Assembly: GCA_016177705.1 (NCBI GenBank)
Contig: JACOUT010000018.1
Coordinates: 124,001-188,000, forward strand
From: Deltaproteobacteria bacterium
Lineage (GTDB): Bacteria > Myxococcota > UBA727 > VGSZ01
DNA length: 64,000 bases
Direction of reading: 5' to 3'
Shown: positions 7,775-17,644 of the stretch, piece by piece
How positions within the stretch are numbered: the stretch's first letter is position 1
Layout: each line of letters begins with the position of its first letter
Notes under the pieces: generated by a model
What the model saw: only the letters and a program-made list of their open reading frames with translations
Databases searched by the model: none
What the model was told of the DNA's origin: nothing
Made by a program: the position numbers and the translations under genes

Positions 7775-9370
7775 ATGTCTAGACGCTCTCTTACTCTGGC
7801 GCTCCCGCTCGCGTGCGCGGCCGCGCTCTTCGCCGCCGACCGCGCGGACGCTTGTGGTGGGCTGTTCTGCGACTCGGCCTCGCCGACGCCGGTCGATCAG
7901 CAGGCCGAGCGGGTGCTCTTCGAGGTCAACGAGGACCAATCCGTCACCGCCACGGTCGAGGTCCGCTACAACGGCGACCCGAGCGCGTTCTCCTGGATCA
8001 TCCCGGTGAGCGAGGCGCCCGACTTCGTCGACGTCGGCAACGCCGCGGTCTTCCAGCTGCTCGACGCAGCTACCCGGCCGTCCATCCTGCCGCCGCAGGG
8101 CGATTTCTCGAACTGCCCGAGCTCCCCCTTCGGATTCGGCTGCGGCCTGGCGTTTTCTCCCGCGGTCGGCGAGGGCGAGGGCGAAGGCGACGTCACCGTC
8201 ACCGAGTACCCGAATGTCGGCCCCTACAGCGACATCATCGTGGTCGAAGGCACCGACACCAACGTGGTGATGAGCTACCTGAACGACAACGGCTACCTGG
8301 TCACCGAGGCGATGCGGCCGGTCTTCGAGGAGTACACCGCCGAGTCGCAGCGCTACCTCGCGGTGCGGCTGCAGCCGGACGCCACGGTGAAGGACATCGT
8401 GCCGGTACGCTTCCACTGCCCAGCACCGGGGCCGGTGATCCCGCTGCGGCTCACCCAGGTGGCGGCGCTGCCCGAGATGGGCATCTTGGTCTTCATCGCG
8501 GGCGCGCAGCGCTACCGCCCGGCCAACTACTCGGAGCTCTTGATCCCGGCCGAGGATCTGCGCACGGACGGCTTCGGCCAGACCAACTACTTCCCGCTCG
8601 TCTCCAAGCGCATCGACGAGCTCGGGGGCTTCGGCTTCGTCACCGAGCGTGCGCAGCCGAGCGCCACGGTGCGGGGGCTGGTCGGCAATGTGTTCCTCGG
8701 CACGCCGGAGGAAGACGCTGGTCGCGCCGAGGTCGAGCGCTTGCTGACCGACCGCCCCTACCTGACCCGGATGTACACGCGCATGAGCGGCCACGAGATG
8801 ATCGTCGACCCGGTGTTCACCGAGAGCGATGGCGGCGACGTCGACGGCACGCTCGATCTCTCGGACCAGACCATCGACGCTTGCGGCGGCGGCCCGGTCG
8901 CCCCTCCTTGCGGCCTGCTCTACTGCGGCGACGTCGACTCTTGCGCCTCGACGGACCAGGGCGACGGCTGCCGCTGCTTCAGCTCCCGGACCGCGCGCGC
9001 GTCGGTGGCGCCGAACGGCCAGCCGACGGTGAGCTGTGTGCCCTCCGACTACGACTTCATCGGCGGCGCCGGCATGCGGGGGTGCGACGGCGTCGACTGC
9101 GGCGAGGGCACGTGCCTGCCGCAAAACGGCACCGCCACTTGCCGATGCACGCCCGAGGCCGCGGCCATCGTCGACACCTCGAGTCCTGCGGGAGTGCGCT
9201 GCGTGGCGGCGGGAGAGAGCTACGCGTCAGACCAGTTGCTGTGGCCCGAGCCCGTGGCACCTGGGACCACCGCGTGCAGCGGCGGGCGCGGCGACCGCGC
9301 CGGGGGAGCCCTCTCCCTCGTGTTGCTGCTCACCAGCTCGCTCGCGCTGCGCTTGCATCGACGCCGTTAG
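7775..9370 (+). CDS. DUF2330 family secreted protein, copy A, with MYXO-CTERM-like tail
   Basis: The product has 531 residues with a signal peptide ending ...ADRADA. It then has the DUF2330 opening CGGLFCDSASPTPVDQQAER and the strand-rich body 'FSWIIPVSEAPDFVDVG...VFQLLDAATRP'. A short Gly-Glu run (GEGEGEGD) sits near residue 133. The C-terminal third is Cys-rich (for example DGVDCGEGTCLPQNGTATCR, EGF-like in spacing). The tail, a Cys followed by SGGRGDRAGG, a hydrophobic helix and LRLHRRR, resembles the MYXO-CTERM sorting signal, which anchors or sorts proteins at the cell surface in Myxococcota. It is the first of two tandem paralogues. The biochemical role of DUF2330 is unknown. Confidence 0.82.
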   Translation: MSRRSLTLALPLACAAALFAADRADACGGLFCDSASPTPVDQQAERVLFEVNEDQSVTATVEVRYNGDPSAFSWIIPVSEAPDFVDVGNAAVFQLLDAATRPSILPPQGDFSNCPSSPFGFGCGLAFSPAVGEGEGEGDVTVTEYPNVGPYSDIIVVEGTDTNVVMSYLNDNGYLVTEAMRPVFEEYTAESQRYLAVRLQPDATVKDIVPVRFHCPAPGPVIPLRLTQVAALPEMGILVFIAGAQRYRPANYSELLIPAEDLRTDGFGQTNYFPLVSKRIDELGGFGFVTERAQPSATVRGLVGNVFLGTPEEDAGRAEVERLLTDRPYLTRMYTRMSGHEMIVDPVFTESDGGDVDGTLDLSDQTIDACGGGPVAPPCGLLYCGDVDSCASTDQGDGCRCFSSRTARASVAPNGQPTVSCVPSDYDFIGGAGMRGCDGVDCGEGTCLPQNGTATCRCTPEAAAIVDTSSPAGVRCVAAGESYASDQLLWPEPVAPGTTACSGGRGDRAGGALSLVLLLTSSLALRLHRRR

Positions 9371-9531
9371 ACTGAGCTTTGTGTCGGTGGCGTCGGGTTT
9401 CTGAGCGCGTGCGCGCCGCTTTCGGCGCGTCTGAACGCAATCGTGATCCCTGGCACGCCACGTGGACCGGGTCGCGGTCGGCTGTTTCGCTCGACTCTCG
9501 GACCGCGTCGTCGTTCTCTCCTGGAGCACCC

Positions 9532-11145
9532 ATGCGCAAGGTCGTCATCGCCGTCACCTGCTCGCTGCCGCTCGCCCTGCTCGCCGCCGACCGCGCAGAA
9601 GCTTGCGGCGGGTTGTTCTGCGCCTCCACCTCGCCCTCGCCGGTCGACCAGCAGGCCGAGCGCGTGCTCTTCGAGGTCAACGCCGACCTGTCGGTGACCG
9701 CGACCGTCGAGGTCAAGTACCAGGGCGATCCGAGCGCCTTCTCCTGGATCATCCCGGTGAGCGAGACGCCGGACTTCGTCGAGACCGGTAGCGCCTCGGT
9801 CTTCCAACTGCTCGACGCCGCCACGCGCCCGACCATCACCCCCCCGCAGCAGGACTTCTCCGCCTGCGACCAACCGATGGGCTTTGGCTGCGGGCCGATG
9901 GCCGCGATGGACCGCACCTTGATGGCCGTGCCCGTGGCTGGCGGCGTCGACGACGGCAACGGCGGGGTCAACGTCACGCAGTACCCGAACGTCGGCCCTT
10001 ACTCGGACATCATCCTGGTCGAGGGCCAGGATCCGAGCGAGGTGATCAGCTTCTTGAACACCAACGGCTACCTGGTCACCGAGTCGATGCGACCGATCTT
10101 CGAGGAGTACTCCGCGGAGTCGCAGCGCTTCCTCGCCGTGCAGCTCCAGCCGGACGCACAGGTGAAGGACATCGTGCCCATCCGCTTCCATTGCCCAGCA
10201 CCCGGGCCGGTCATCCCGCTGCGGCTCACGCAGGTGGCCGCGGCACCGGAGATGGGCATCCTGGTCTTCATCGCCGCCGAGCAGCGCTACCGCCCCGCCA
10301 ACTTCTCCGAGTTGCTGGTGGCTCCGGAGCAGGTCCACTTCGACAGCTCCGGCCGCTCCAACTACTTCCCGCTGGTCTCGAAGATGATCGACGACCTCGG
10401 GGGCCTGGGCTTCGTGGTCGAGCGCGCCCAGCGATCGGCGACGGTGCAGCCGCTCATCGACGGCGTCTTCCTCGGCGTCGAGGACGAGGAGGCGGCGCGC
10501 ACGGAGCTGAGCCGCCTGCTCGGCGAGCGCCCGTTCCTGACGCGCCTGTATTCGCGCATCAGCGGCCACGAGATGTACGTCGACCCGGTGTTCTCGCCGA
10601 GCGACGGCGGCGAGGCCGCGGGCACGCTCGACCTGTCCTCCCAGACCATCGACATCTGCGGGGACGGCGGCGCGGCGCCGCCCTGCGGCATGCTCTACTG
10701 CGGCGACGTCGACGCCTGCGCCACCACCGCCGTCGGGGACGGCTGCGCCTGCACCGCCTCGCGCACCGCGCGCGCGTCCACGGCGCCCGACGGGACCCAG
10801 ACCGTAAGCTGCGTCCCCACGGACTACGACTTCATCGGCGGCGCCGGCATGCGCGGCTGCGACAACGTCGACTGCGGCGACGGCCTGTGCTTCCCGCAGA
10901 ACGGCACCGCGACCTGCCGCTGCGCCGAGGGCGCGGCGGCCGTCGTCGACAGCAGCATCGCGGGGCTGCGCTGCGTGCCTTTGATCATGAGCTACTCGTC
11001 CGAGCAGCTCACGTGGCCCGAGGCGGGCGTACCGCCGTCCCCCGAGGGGTGCAGCGGCGGCCGCGGCACGCGCGTCGGTGGCGGCCTGTCGCTCGCGCTT
11101 TTGTTCGGCGCGTCGCTGGCGGTGCGGCTGCGTCGCCGGGGCTGA
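9532..11145 (+). CDS. DUF2330 family secreted protein, copy B, with MYXO-CTERM-like tail
   Basis: The product has 537 residues from the ATG at 9532, chosen because it gives the signal peptide MRKVVIAVTCSLPLALLAAD ahead of CGGLFCASTSPSPVDQQAER. It is closely similar along its whole length to copy A, 161 bp upstream. The shared parts include the strand-rich DUF2330 body, the DYDFIGGAGMRGCDNVDCGD Cys-rich segment and a MYXO-CTERM-like tail (EGCSGGRGTRVGG, hydrophobic helix, RLRRRG). Copy A's Gly-Glu linker is replaced here by a Met/Ala/Gly-rich loop near residue 130-145. This looks like a tandem duplication with later divergence. The stop codon directly abuts the stop of the convergent aminotransferase gene. 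Confidence 0.82.
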   Translation: MRKVVIAVTCSLPLALLAADRAEACGGLFCASTSPSPVDQQAERVLFEVNADLSVTATVEVKYQGDPSAFSWIIPVSETPDFVETGSASVFQLLDAATRPTITPPQQDFSACDQPMGFGCGPMAAMDRTLMAVPVAGGVDDGNGGVNVTQYPNVGPYSDIILVEGQDPSEVISFLNTNGYLVTESMRPIFEEYSAESQRFLAVQLQPDAQVKDIVPIRFHCPAPGPVIPLRLTQVAAAPEMGILVFIAAEQRYRPANFSELLVAPEQVHFDSSGRSNYFPLVSKMIDDLGGLGFVVERAQRSATVQPLIDGVFLGVEDEEAARTELSRLLGERPFLTRLYSRISGHEMYVDPVFSPSDGGEAAGTLDLSSQTIDICGDGGAAPPCGMLYCGDVDACATTAVGDGCACTASRTARASTAPDGTQTVSCVPTDYDFIGGAGMRGCDNVDCGDGLCFPQNGTATCRCAEGAAAVVDSSIAGLRCVPLIMSYSSEQLTWPEAGVPPSPEGCSGGRGTRVGGGLSLALLFGASLAVRLRRRG

Positions 11146-12471
11146 TCAGCCCTTGGCTTGCGCGTCCGCGATCGTGAGCGCGTCGTCGAAGGCGGCGACG
11201 CACTCATCCATCTCGGCCTCGGTGATGATCAACGGCGGCGCCAGCACGAAGTGCGTCAGCCAGCCGATGGCGTAGATGCCCTTCTCGAGCAGCTTGGCGT
11301 TCACCTGGTCGACGAGCATGGGCTTGCGCGCGTACTTGTCGTGGAAGGTGCCGAAGGGCTCCTTGGTCTTCCTGTCCTTGACCAGCTCGACCGCCCAGAA
11401 CAGCCCGAGGCCGCGCACGTCGCCGACCGAGGGGTGGCGCTCCTTGAGCTTGCCGAGCTTGTCGCCGAAGACACGACCCATGGTCTTGCTGCGCTCGATC
11501 AAGCCGAGGCGCTTGTACTCGTCGATGGCCGCGACGGCGGGCGCCAACGTCAGCGGGTGGCTCTCGTAGGTGTGGCCGTGCGCGAACCAGCCGTCCTCGA
11601 ACCAGTCGGCCACCTTGCGGTTGGTGCCGACGACGCCGAGCGGCGCCATCGCTGAGGTCACGCCCTTGGCCGTCACCAGGATGTCGGGCTCGACGCCCCA
11701 GTGGTTGACCGCGAACCACTCGCCGGTGCGGCCCCAGCCCGCCATCACCTCGTCGGCGATCAGCAGCACGCCGTACTTCTTGGTCACCTCGCGCAGGCGC
11801 GGCAGGTAGTCAGCGGGCGGCACCAGGATGCCGTTCGTGCCCACCACCGGCTCGACGATCATAGCGGCGACGTTGGCCTCGTTCTTGAGCACGTACTCGA
11901 CGTAGTCGACGGTGTCGGACGCGCTCGCGAAGGGGCCCGGGCGGTACGGGTTGCACTCGGGGACGTGGATGACGCCGTCGATGGTGCTCTGCACGGGCTC
12001 GGCGAACCAGCGGCGGAAGTCGCCGGTGAGCGCGGCCGAAGTGGCGGTGGAGCCGTGGTAGCTGTTGTAGCGCGCCAGGATCTTGTGCTTGCCGGTCATC
12101 ATGCGCGCCATCTTGATGGCGCACTCGTTGGCCTCGGTGCCGGACGTCGCGAAGAAGAATTTCTCGATGCCCTTCGGCACCACCTCGAGAAGCTTCATCG
12201 CCAACTTGGCGCGCACCTCGGTGGCGAAGCCGGGCGCGGCGAAGCACAGCTCACGCGCCTGCTTGCAGATGGCCTCGACCACTGCCGGGTTCTGGTGCCC
12301 GAGGTTGCTGCACATGAGCTGCGCACTCATGTCGAGGTAGCGCTTGCCGTTCGCATCCCAAAAGCACGTGCCCTCGGCCTTCGTGATCGTCATCGGCTTC
12401 CAGCCCTTTTGTGGGCGCCAGGTGCCGTAGGTGTGCTTGGCGACGATCTCGGAGGTGTTCAGCTCGGGCAT
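11146..12471 (-). CDS. class III PLP-dependent aminotransferase (omega-transaminase type)
   Basis: The product has 441 residues, full length for the family. It has the PLP-phosphate loop region TSGTEANECAIKMARMMTGK (residues 109-128), SYHGSTATSAALTG, the cofactor Asp in LIADEVMAGWGRTGEW (Asp240) and the Schiff-base Lys269 in LVTAKGVTSAMAPLG. The family moves an amino group from omega-amino acids or amines (beta-alanine, taurine, diamines) to pyruvate or 2-oxoglutarate. The sequence style is closest to taurine/beta-alanine-pyruvate aminotransferases. It is the last gene of a four-gene minus-strand run, 56 bp after the sigma-54 activator gene, which might control it. The exact substrate cannot be read from sequence. 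Confidence 0.88.
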   Translation of the reverse strand: MPELNTSEIVAKHTYGTWRPQKGWKPMTITKAEGTCFWDANGKRYLDMSAQLMCSNLGHQNPAVVEAICKQARELCFAAPGFATEVRAKLAMKLLEVVPKGIEKFFFATSGTEANECAIKMARMMTGKHKILARYNSYHGSTATSAALTGDFRRWFAEPVQSTIDGVIHVPECNPYRPGPFASASDTVDYVEYVLKNEANVAAMIVEPVVGTNGILVPPADYLPRLREVTKKYGVLLIADEVMAGWGRTGEWFAVNHWGVEPDILVTAKGVTSAMAPLGVVGTNRKVADWFEDGWFAHGHTYESHPLTLAPAVAAIDEYKRLGLIERSKTMGRVFGDKLGKLKERHPSVGDVRGLGLFWAVELVKDRKTKEPFGTFHDKYARKPMLVDQVNAKLLEKGIYAIGWLTHFVLAPPLIITEAEMDECVAAFDDALTIADAQAKG

Positions 12472-12527
12472 GGGGTGGCTCCTCGAGGGAGCGCATACAC
12501 CTCCACGTCGTCGCTGTCAGGGGGCCG

Positions 12528-14180
<1,653 letters not shown>

Positions 14181-14199
14181 GGCGCGCTTTTTTGCACGA

Positions 14200-14619
14200 T
14201 CAGTCGGGGGGCGCCACCCGGAGGTAGGCCTCGAGCTTGGCCAAGGTCTTCGGGCCGATGCCCGGCACCTCGTCGAGCTCCTGCCAGTCACGAAAGCCAC
14301 CGCGCGTCTCGCGGCTCTCGATGATGGAGCGCGTGAGCGCCGGACCGACACCCGGGATCGCCTCGAGCTCGCGGGCGCTCGCCGTGTTGATGTCGAGACG
14401 GGCGCCGACGAGCCACGCGCGCGCGCCGGGCGGTGCGCCCGTGCCGTCGCAGACCAGCACGCCGCCGCGCAGCCCCGGCCTGGCGCATGCTTCGGGCGGC
14501 GCGCCACCCCCAGCCGCTCGGGCGACGACGCCCGCGACCGTCAGGGAGACGCACAGGGTCGCGAGGGTCAGGCTCCGGCGCCGCTGTTCGGGAGTGGCAG
14601 GGTGGGCGGTGTCGGCCAC
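14200..14619 (-). CDS. ComEA-like helix-hairpin-helix protein
   Basis: The product has 139 residues with one N-terminal hydrophobic segment (SLTLATLCVSLTVAGVVARA), predicted to be a membrane anchor or signal. Two tandem helix-hairpin-helix motifs follow (DINTASARELEAIPGVGPAL and WQELDEVPGIGPKTLAKLEA), the signature of ComEA, which binds incoming DNA at the envelope during natural transformation. No other competence gene lies in the window, so a role in transformation is likely but not shown. It sits 28 bp downstream of the GH114-like gene and 19 bp upstream of the FHA activator, consistent with co-transcription. Confidence 0.82.
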   Translation of the reverse strand: MADTAHPATPEQRRRSLTLATLCVSLTVAGVVARAAGGGAPPEACARPGLRGGVLVCDGTGAPPGARAWLVGARLDINTASARELEAIPGVGPALTRSIIESRETRGGFRDWQELDEVPGIGPKTLAKLEAYLRVAPPD

Positions 14620-14647
14620 CGCACGACGATAGCGCGAAGGCGCGCGG

Positions 14648-15508
14648 TCACGGGCAGTAGGTCACCGCCGCGTCGAGGTCGTAGCTCTTGATGACGGTCG
14701 AGAGCCCGAGCGGCTGGGTCACCGCGCAGACCGCCGCCGCCTGTGAGGCGGGCACGTACTCGATGTGGAACACCGGCTTGCCTTCGGCCAGGAAGTTGTC
14801 CGCATAGGTGTCGCACTCGTTCCAGGTGAAGCACTCCTCGTTGACCGCGAACTCGTAGGCCTGCGCCACGTCGCCGAGCTGCGCCAGGTCGTTCTTGAGC
14901 CCGACCGCCAGGCCGCGCACGTGCGCCGCGGCGGCGAGCGCGAGGTTGAAGTCGCGCATCTGCGCTGGCGTGATGGCGAAGCCGGTGTCGTGGTCGAACA
15001 GGTCGACGTTGTCCGGGTCGACCGCGTCGCAGCCCTTGGTGACGGCGAGGTCGAGGCGCGCCGCCATCAGCTCCATGACGATGGGGTCGGTGATGTCGAG
15101 GTAGCGCTCCTCGACGAAGGCGGGATCCTCGTAGTTGTTGCCGAGCACGGCCGGCGGAAAGCTCGCCGAGTCGGGACGACCGGGCTCGTAGGTGCCCGCC
15201 GAGAAGTAGCAGATGACGCGCGTGCCGCCCGCTTGCAGCAGCTCAACGGTCGCGCTCGGGGTGTCGAAGAGATCGAGGTCCCACGCCTGCACGTCCTGGT
15301 CGCGCGCCGTCGGCACCACCGAGAGCGTGATCTGCCAGGTGGTCCCGGTGGCCGGGCGCCAGAGGTCGCCCTCACCCTCGCCTTCACCCTCGCCTTCACC
15401 CTCGCCTTCCCCTTCGCCTTCACCCTCGCCCTCTCCCTCCCCCTCGGCAGGTGGTGGGCAGGCCGTCAGGACCGGTGCGACCAGGCAGATCAACGTGAGC
15501 ACGCGCAT
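14648..15508 (-). CDS. GH114-like (endo-alpha-1,4-polygalactosaminidase-type) lipoprotein with Gly-Glu linker
   Basis: The product has 286 residues. The signal peptide ends in a lipobox (APVLTAC), followed directly by a (Gly-Glu) linker of about 26 residues and then one catalytic-type domain. That domain has the GH114/DUF297 features: WQITLS, DLFDTPSATVELLQAGGTRV, ICYFSAGTYEPGRPDS, ERYLDI, AVDPDNVDLF and AVGLKNDL, consistent with a TIM barrel. Family members hydrolyse galactosamine-rich polysaccharides of biofilms or walls. The linker would hold the enzyme away from the membrane surface. It heads a minus-strand run with comEA-like, the FHA activator and the aminotransferase. The substrate is inferred from the family only. 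Confidence 0.82.
   Translation of the reverse strand: MRVLTLICLVAPVLTACPPPAEGEGEGEGEGEGEGEGEGEGEGEGEGDLWRPATGTTWQITLSVVPTARDQDVQAWDLDLFDTPSATVELLQAGGTRVICYFSAGTYEPGRPDSASFPPAVLGNNYEDPAFVEERYLDITDPIVMELMAARLDLAVTKGCDAVDPDNVDLFDHDTGFAITPAQMRDFNLALAAAAHVRGLAVGLKNDLAQLGDVAQAYEFAVNEECFTWNECDTYADNFLAEGKPVFHIEYVPASQAAAVCAVTQPLGLSTVIKSYDLDAAVTYCP
15368..15445 (-). repeat. hexamer repeat encoding the (Gly-Glu)n linker
   Basis: Thirteen imperfect hexamer units (GGCGAG / GGTGAG / GGCGAA read on the minus strand) encode an uninterrupted Gly-Glu dipeptide run just after the lipobox of the GH114-like protein. The same kind of repeat occurs in three other secreted proteins of the window. Confidence 0.9.
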
Positions 15509-15571
15509 GGTCCAACCGATAACGCAGGGAGGCAGGGTCGGCCATCAGCACCTTGCCGAGGGGGGCCCGGT

Positions 15572-16048
15572 ATGGCACCGACCCGCATGGTCCGCGCGCT
15601 CTTGTTGACGACGTCCCTGGTGATGCTGCTGCCGAGCGCGGCCTGCCGTCGGCCGTGCGACACCGAGCAGCACTGCAAGCGCACCTGCGAGTGCCTCGAC
15701 AACACCAACGACACGCGCCTCGACTGCACCATCGCCTTCCGCTGCGAGGGCGAGGGCAAGGTGTGCGAAGACAGCTACGACACCATGGCGTGCGACGATC
15801 TGTGCTCCACCTACGCCGCGCGCGCGCTGTGCGGCACGCAGCGCTGCTCCTCCAACGCCAACTGCGAGAAGGTGGTCTCCTGCCCTTTGCTCGACGAGAG
15901 CGGCAACCCGGTCGAGCCCGCGCAGAGCTTCACCTGCACGCGCACCTTCGAGTGCGACCTGACGCTCGAGGTCTGTGACGCCGAGATCACGCAGGCCGAC
16001 GAGGCGCACTGCGCTTTCTGCCGCGCTACCGCAGGCCAAGGGGGCTAG
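15572..16048 (+). CDS. Cys-rich lipoprotein, unknown function
   Basis: The product has 158 residues from the ATG at 15572, preceded by the purine run GAGGGGGG. A later ATG at 15587 is also possible. The signal peptide ends in a lipobox (LLPSAAC). The mature chain has some 20 Cys in a regular disulfide-rich pattern (CDTEQHCKRTCECLDNT, CEDSYDTMACDDLC, CGTQRCSSNANCEKVVSC), like many Myxococcota surface lipoproteins with eukaryote-like Cys spacing. No known domain was recognised. Its stop is one base before the GTG of the histidine ammonia-lyase gene, so the two are probably transcribed together, though a functional link is not obvious. Confidence 0.7.
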   Translation: MAPTRMVRALLLTTSLVMLLPSAACRRPCDTEQHCKRTCECLDNTNDTRLDCTIAFRCEGEGKVCEDSYDTMACDDLCSTYAARALCGTQRCSSNANCEKVVSCPLLDESGNPVEPAQSFTCTRTFECDLTLEVCDAEITQADEAHCAFCRATAGQGG

Positions 16049-16049
16049 C

Positions 16050-17591
16050 GTGGTCGCGCGCACCGTCACGCTCGACGGCAGGACGCTCTCCCTCGCGGAC
16101 GTCGCCGAGGTGGCGCACGGACGCGCTCGGGTCGAGGTCACACCGGCGGTGCGCGCGCGGCTGGTGCGGGCGCGCGCCCACGTCGACCTCTTGGCCGCCG
16201 GCAGCGAACCGCACTACGGCATCAACACCGGCTTCGGCGCGCTCGCCGAGGTCAAGATCGCGCCCGACCAGGTCGGGCTGTTGCAGAAGAACCTGATCGA
16301 GAGCCACGCCGTCGGCGTCGGCGAGCCCCTGCCCGCGCCCGAGGCGCGCGCGCTCTTGTTGTTGCGCGCGCAGACGCTGGCGGTGGGCCACTCGGGCTGC
16401 CGCGACCTGGTGCTCGATCACCTGGTCGCGCTGTTGAACGCCAACGTCGCGCCGCTGGTGCCGAGGAAGGGATCGGTCGGTGCCTCGGGCGACCTGGCGC
16501 CACTCGCGCACACGGCGCTGCTGCTGCTCGGGCAGGGTGACGCGTTCCTTGAGGGGCGCCCCGTCTCGGCCGCCGAAGCGCTCTCAGCCGCCGAGTTGCC
16601 GCCGCTCGAGCTGAAGGCCAAGGAGGGCCTGGCGCTCATCAACGGCACCCAGGCGATGATGGCCGTCGGCGTGCTCGCGCTGCTCGAGGCTGAGCGCCTG
16701 GCCAAGCTCGCCGACGTCGTGGGCGCTACCTCGCTCGACGCCCTGCAAGGCACCTGGAAGGCCTTCGATCCGCGCATCCACGCCGCGCGCCCACACCCGG
16801 GCCAACGCGCCACCGCCAAGAACCTGCTCGCGCTGCTCGAGGGCAGCGAGATCATGGAGTCGCACAAGGACTGCGCCAAGGTGCAGGATCCCTACTCCTT
16901 GCGCTGCATGCCGCAGGTGCACGGCGCCACGCGCGACGCGCTCGCGTGGGTGCGCTCGGTGCTCGAGCGCGAGCTGAACAGCGCCACCGACAACCCGCTG
17001 GTGTTCCTCGACGGCGATCACGGTGTCGCCGGCGACGAGGTGCTGTCGGGCGGCAACTTCCACGGACAGCCGGTGGCGATGGCGCTCGACCTCTTGGCCA
17101 TCGCGGCCGCCGAGCTGGCCAACATCTCCGAGCGGCGCATCGAGCAGCTCTTGAACCCCTCGCTGTCGTCGGGGCTGCCGCCCTTCCTGGCGCCACAGCC
17201 TGGGCTCAACTCGGGCTTCATGATCGTGCAGGTGACGGCCGCGTCGCTGGTGAACGAGAACAAGATCTTCTGTCACCCGGCCGTGGTCGACAGCATCCCC
17301 TCCTCGGCCAACCGCGAGGATCACGTCAGCATGGGCATGACCTCGGCCAACAAGGCGGCGCTGGTCATCGAGAACGTACGGCGCGTGCTCGGCCTCGAGC
17401 TCTTGTGCGCATGCCAGGGGCTCGACCTGCGCAAGCTCGCGCCCGGCCGCGCGCTGCGGCGCGTATACGCGCGCGTGCGGCGCGAGGTCGCCTTCGCGCC
17501 CGTCGATCGTGCGTTCGGCGTCGACCTGGCGGCGATGGAGCGGCTGGTGCGCACCGACGACGTGCTCACCGCCGCCGGCCCGCTCGCGTGA
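16050..17591 (+). CDS. hutH: histidine ammonia-lyase
   Basis: The product has 513 residues, the normal length, starting at the GTG at 16050 behind AAGGGGG. It carries the autocatalytic MIO-forming triad in GSVGASGDLAPLAH (Ala-Ser-Gly near residues 144-146). Other conserved blocks are YGINTGFG, NLIESHAVGVGEPL, LINGTQAMMAVG, QDPYSLRCMPQVHGA, NSATDNPLVF and NREDHVSMGM. It removes ammonia from L-histidine to give urocanate, the first step of histidine use, in the cytoplasm. None of the other hut genes (hutU, hutI, hutG) is in the window, so here it is separate from the rest of its pathway. Aromatic aminomutases share the fold, but the blocks fit HAL best. Confidence 0.93.
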   Translation: MVARTVTLDGRTLSLADVAEVAHGRARVEVTPAVRARLVRARAHVDLLAAGSEPHYGINTGFGALAEVKIAPDQVGLLQKNLIESHAVGVGEPLPAPEARALLLLRAQTLAVGHSGCRDLVLDHLVALLNANVAPLVPRKGSVGASGDLAPLAHTALLLLGQGDAFLEGRPVSAAEALSAAELPPLELKAKEGLALINGTQAMMAVGVLALLEAERLAKLADVVGATSLDALQGTWKAFDPRIHAARPHPGQRATAKNLLALLEGSEIMESHKDCAKVQDPYSLRCMPQVHGATRDALAWVRSVLERELNSATDNPLVFLDGDHGVAGDEVLSGGNFHGQPVAMALDLLAIAAAELANISERRIEQLLNPSLSSGLPPFLAPQPGLNSGFMIVQVTAASLVNENKIFCHPAVVDSIPSSANREDHVSMGMTSANKAALVIENVRRVLGLELLCACQGLDLRKLAPGRALRRVYARVRREVAFAPVDRAFGVDLAAMERLVRTDDVLTAAGPLA

Positions 17592-17644
17592 GTGTGCCGC
17601 GTCGCGGTGGCGCGCAGCGTCAGAACGTGCCATAGCAGGGCGCG

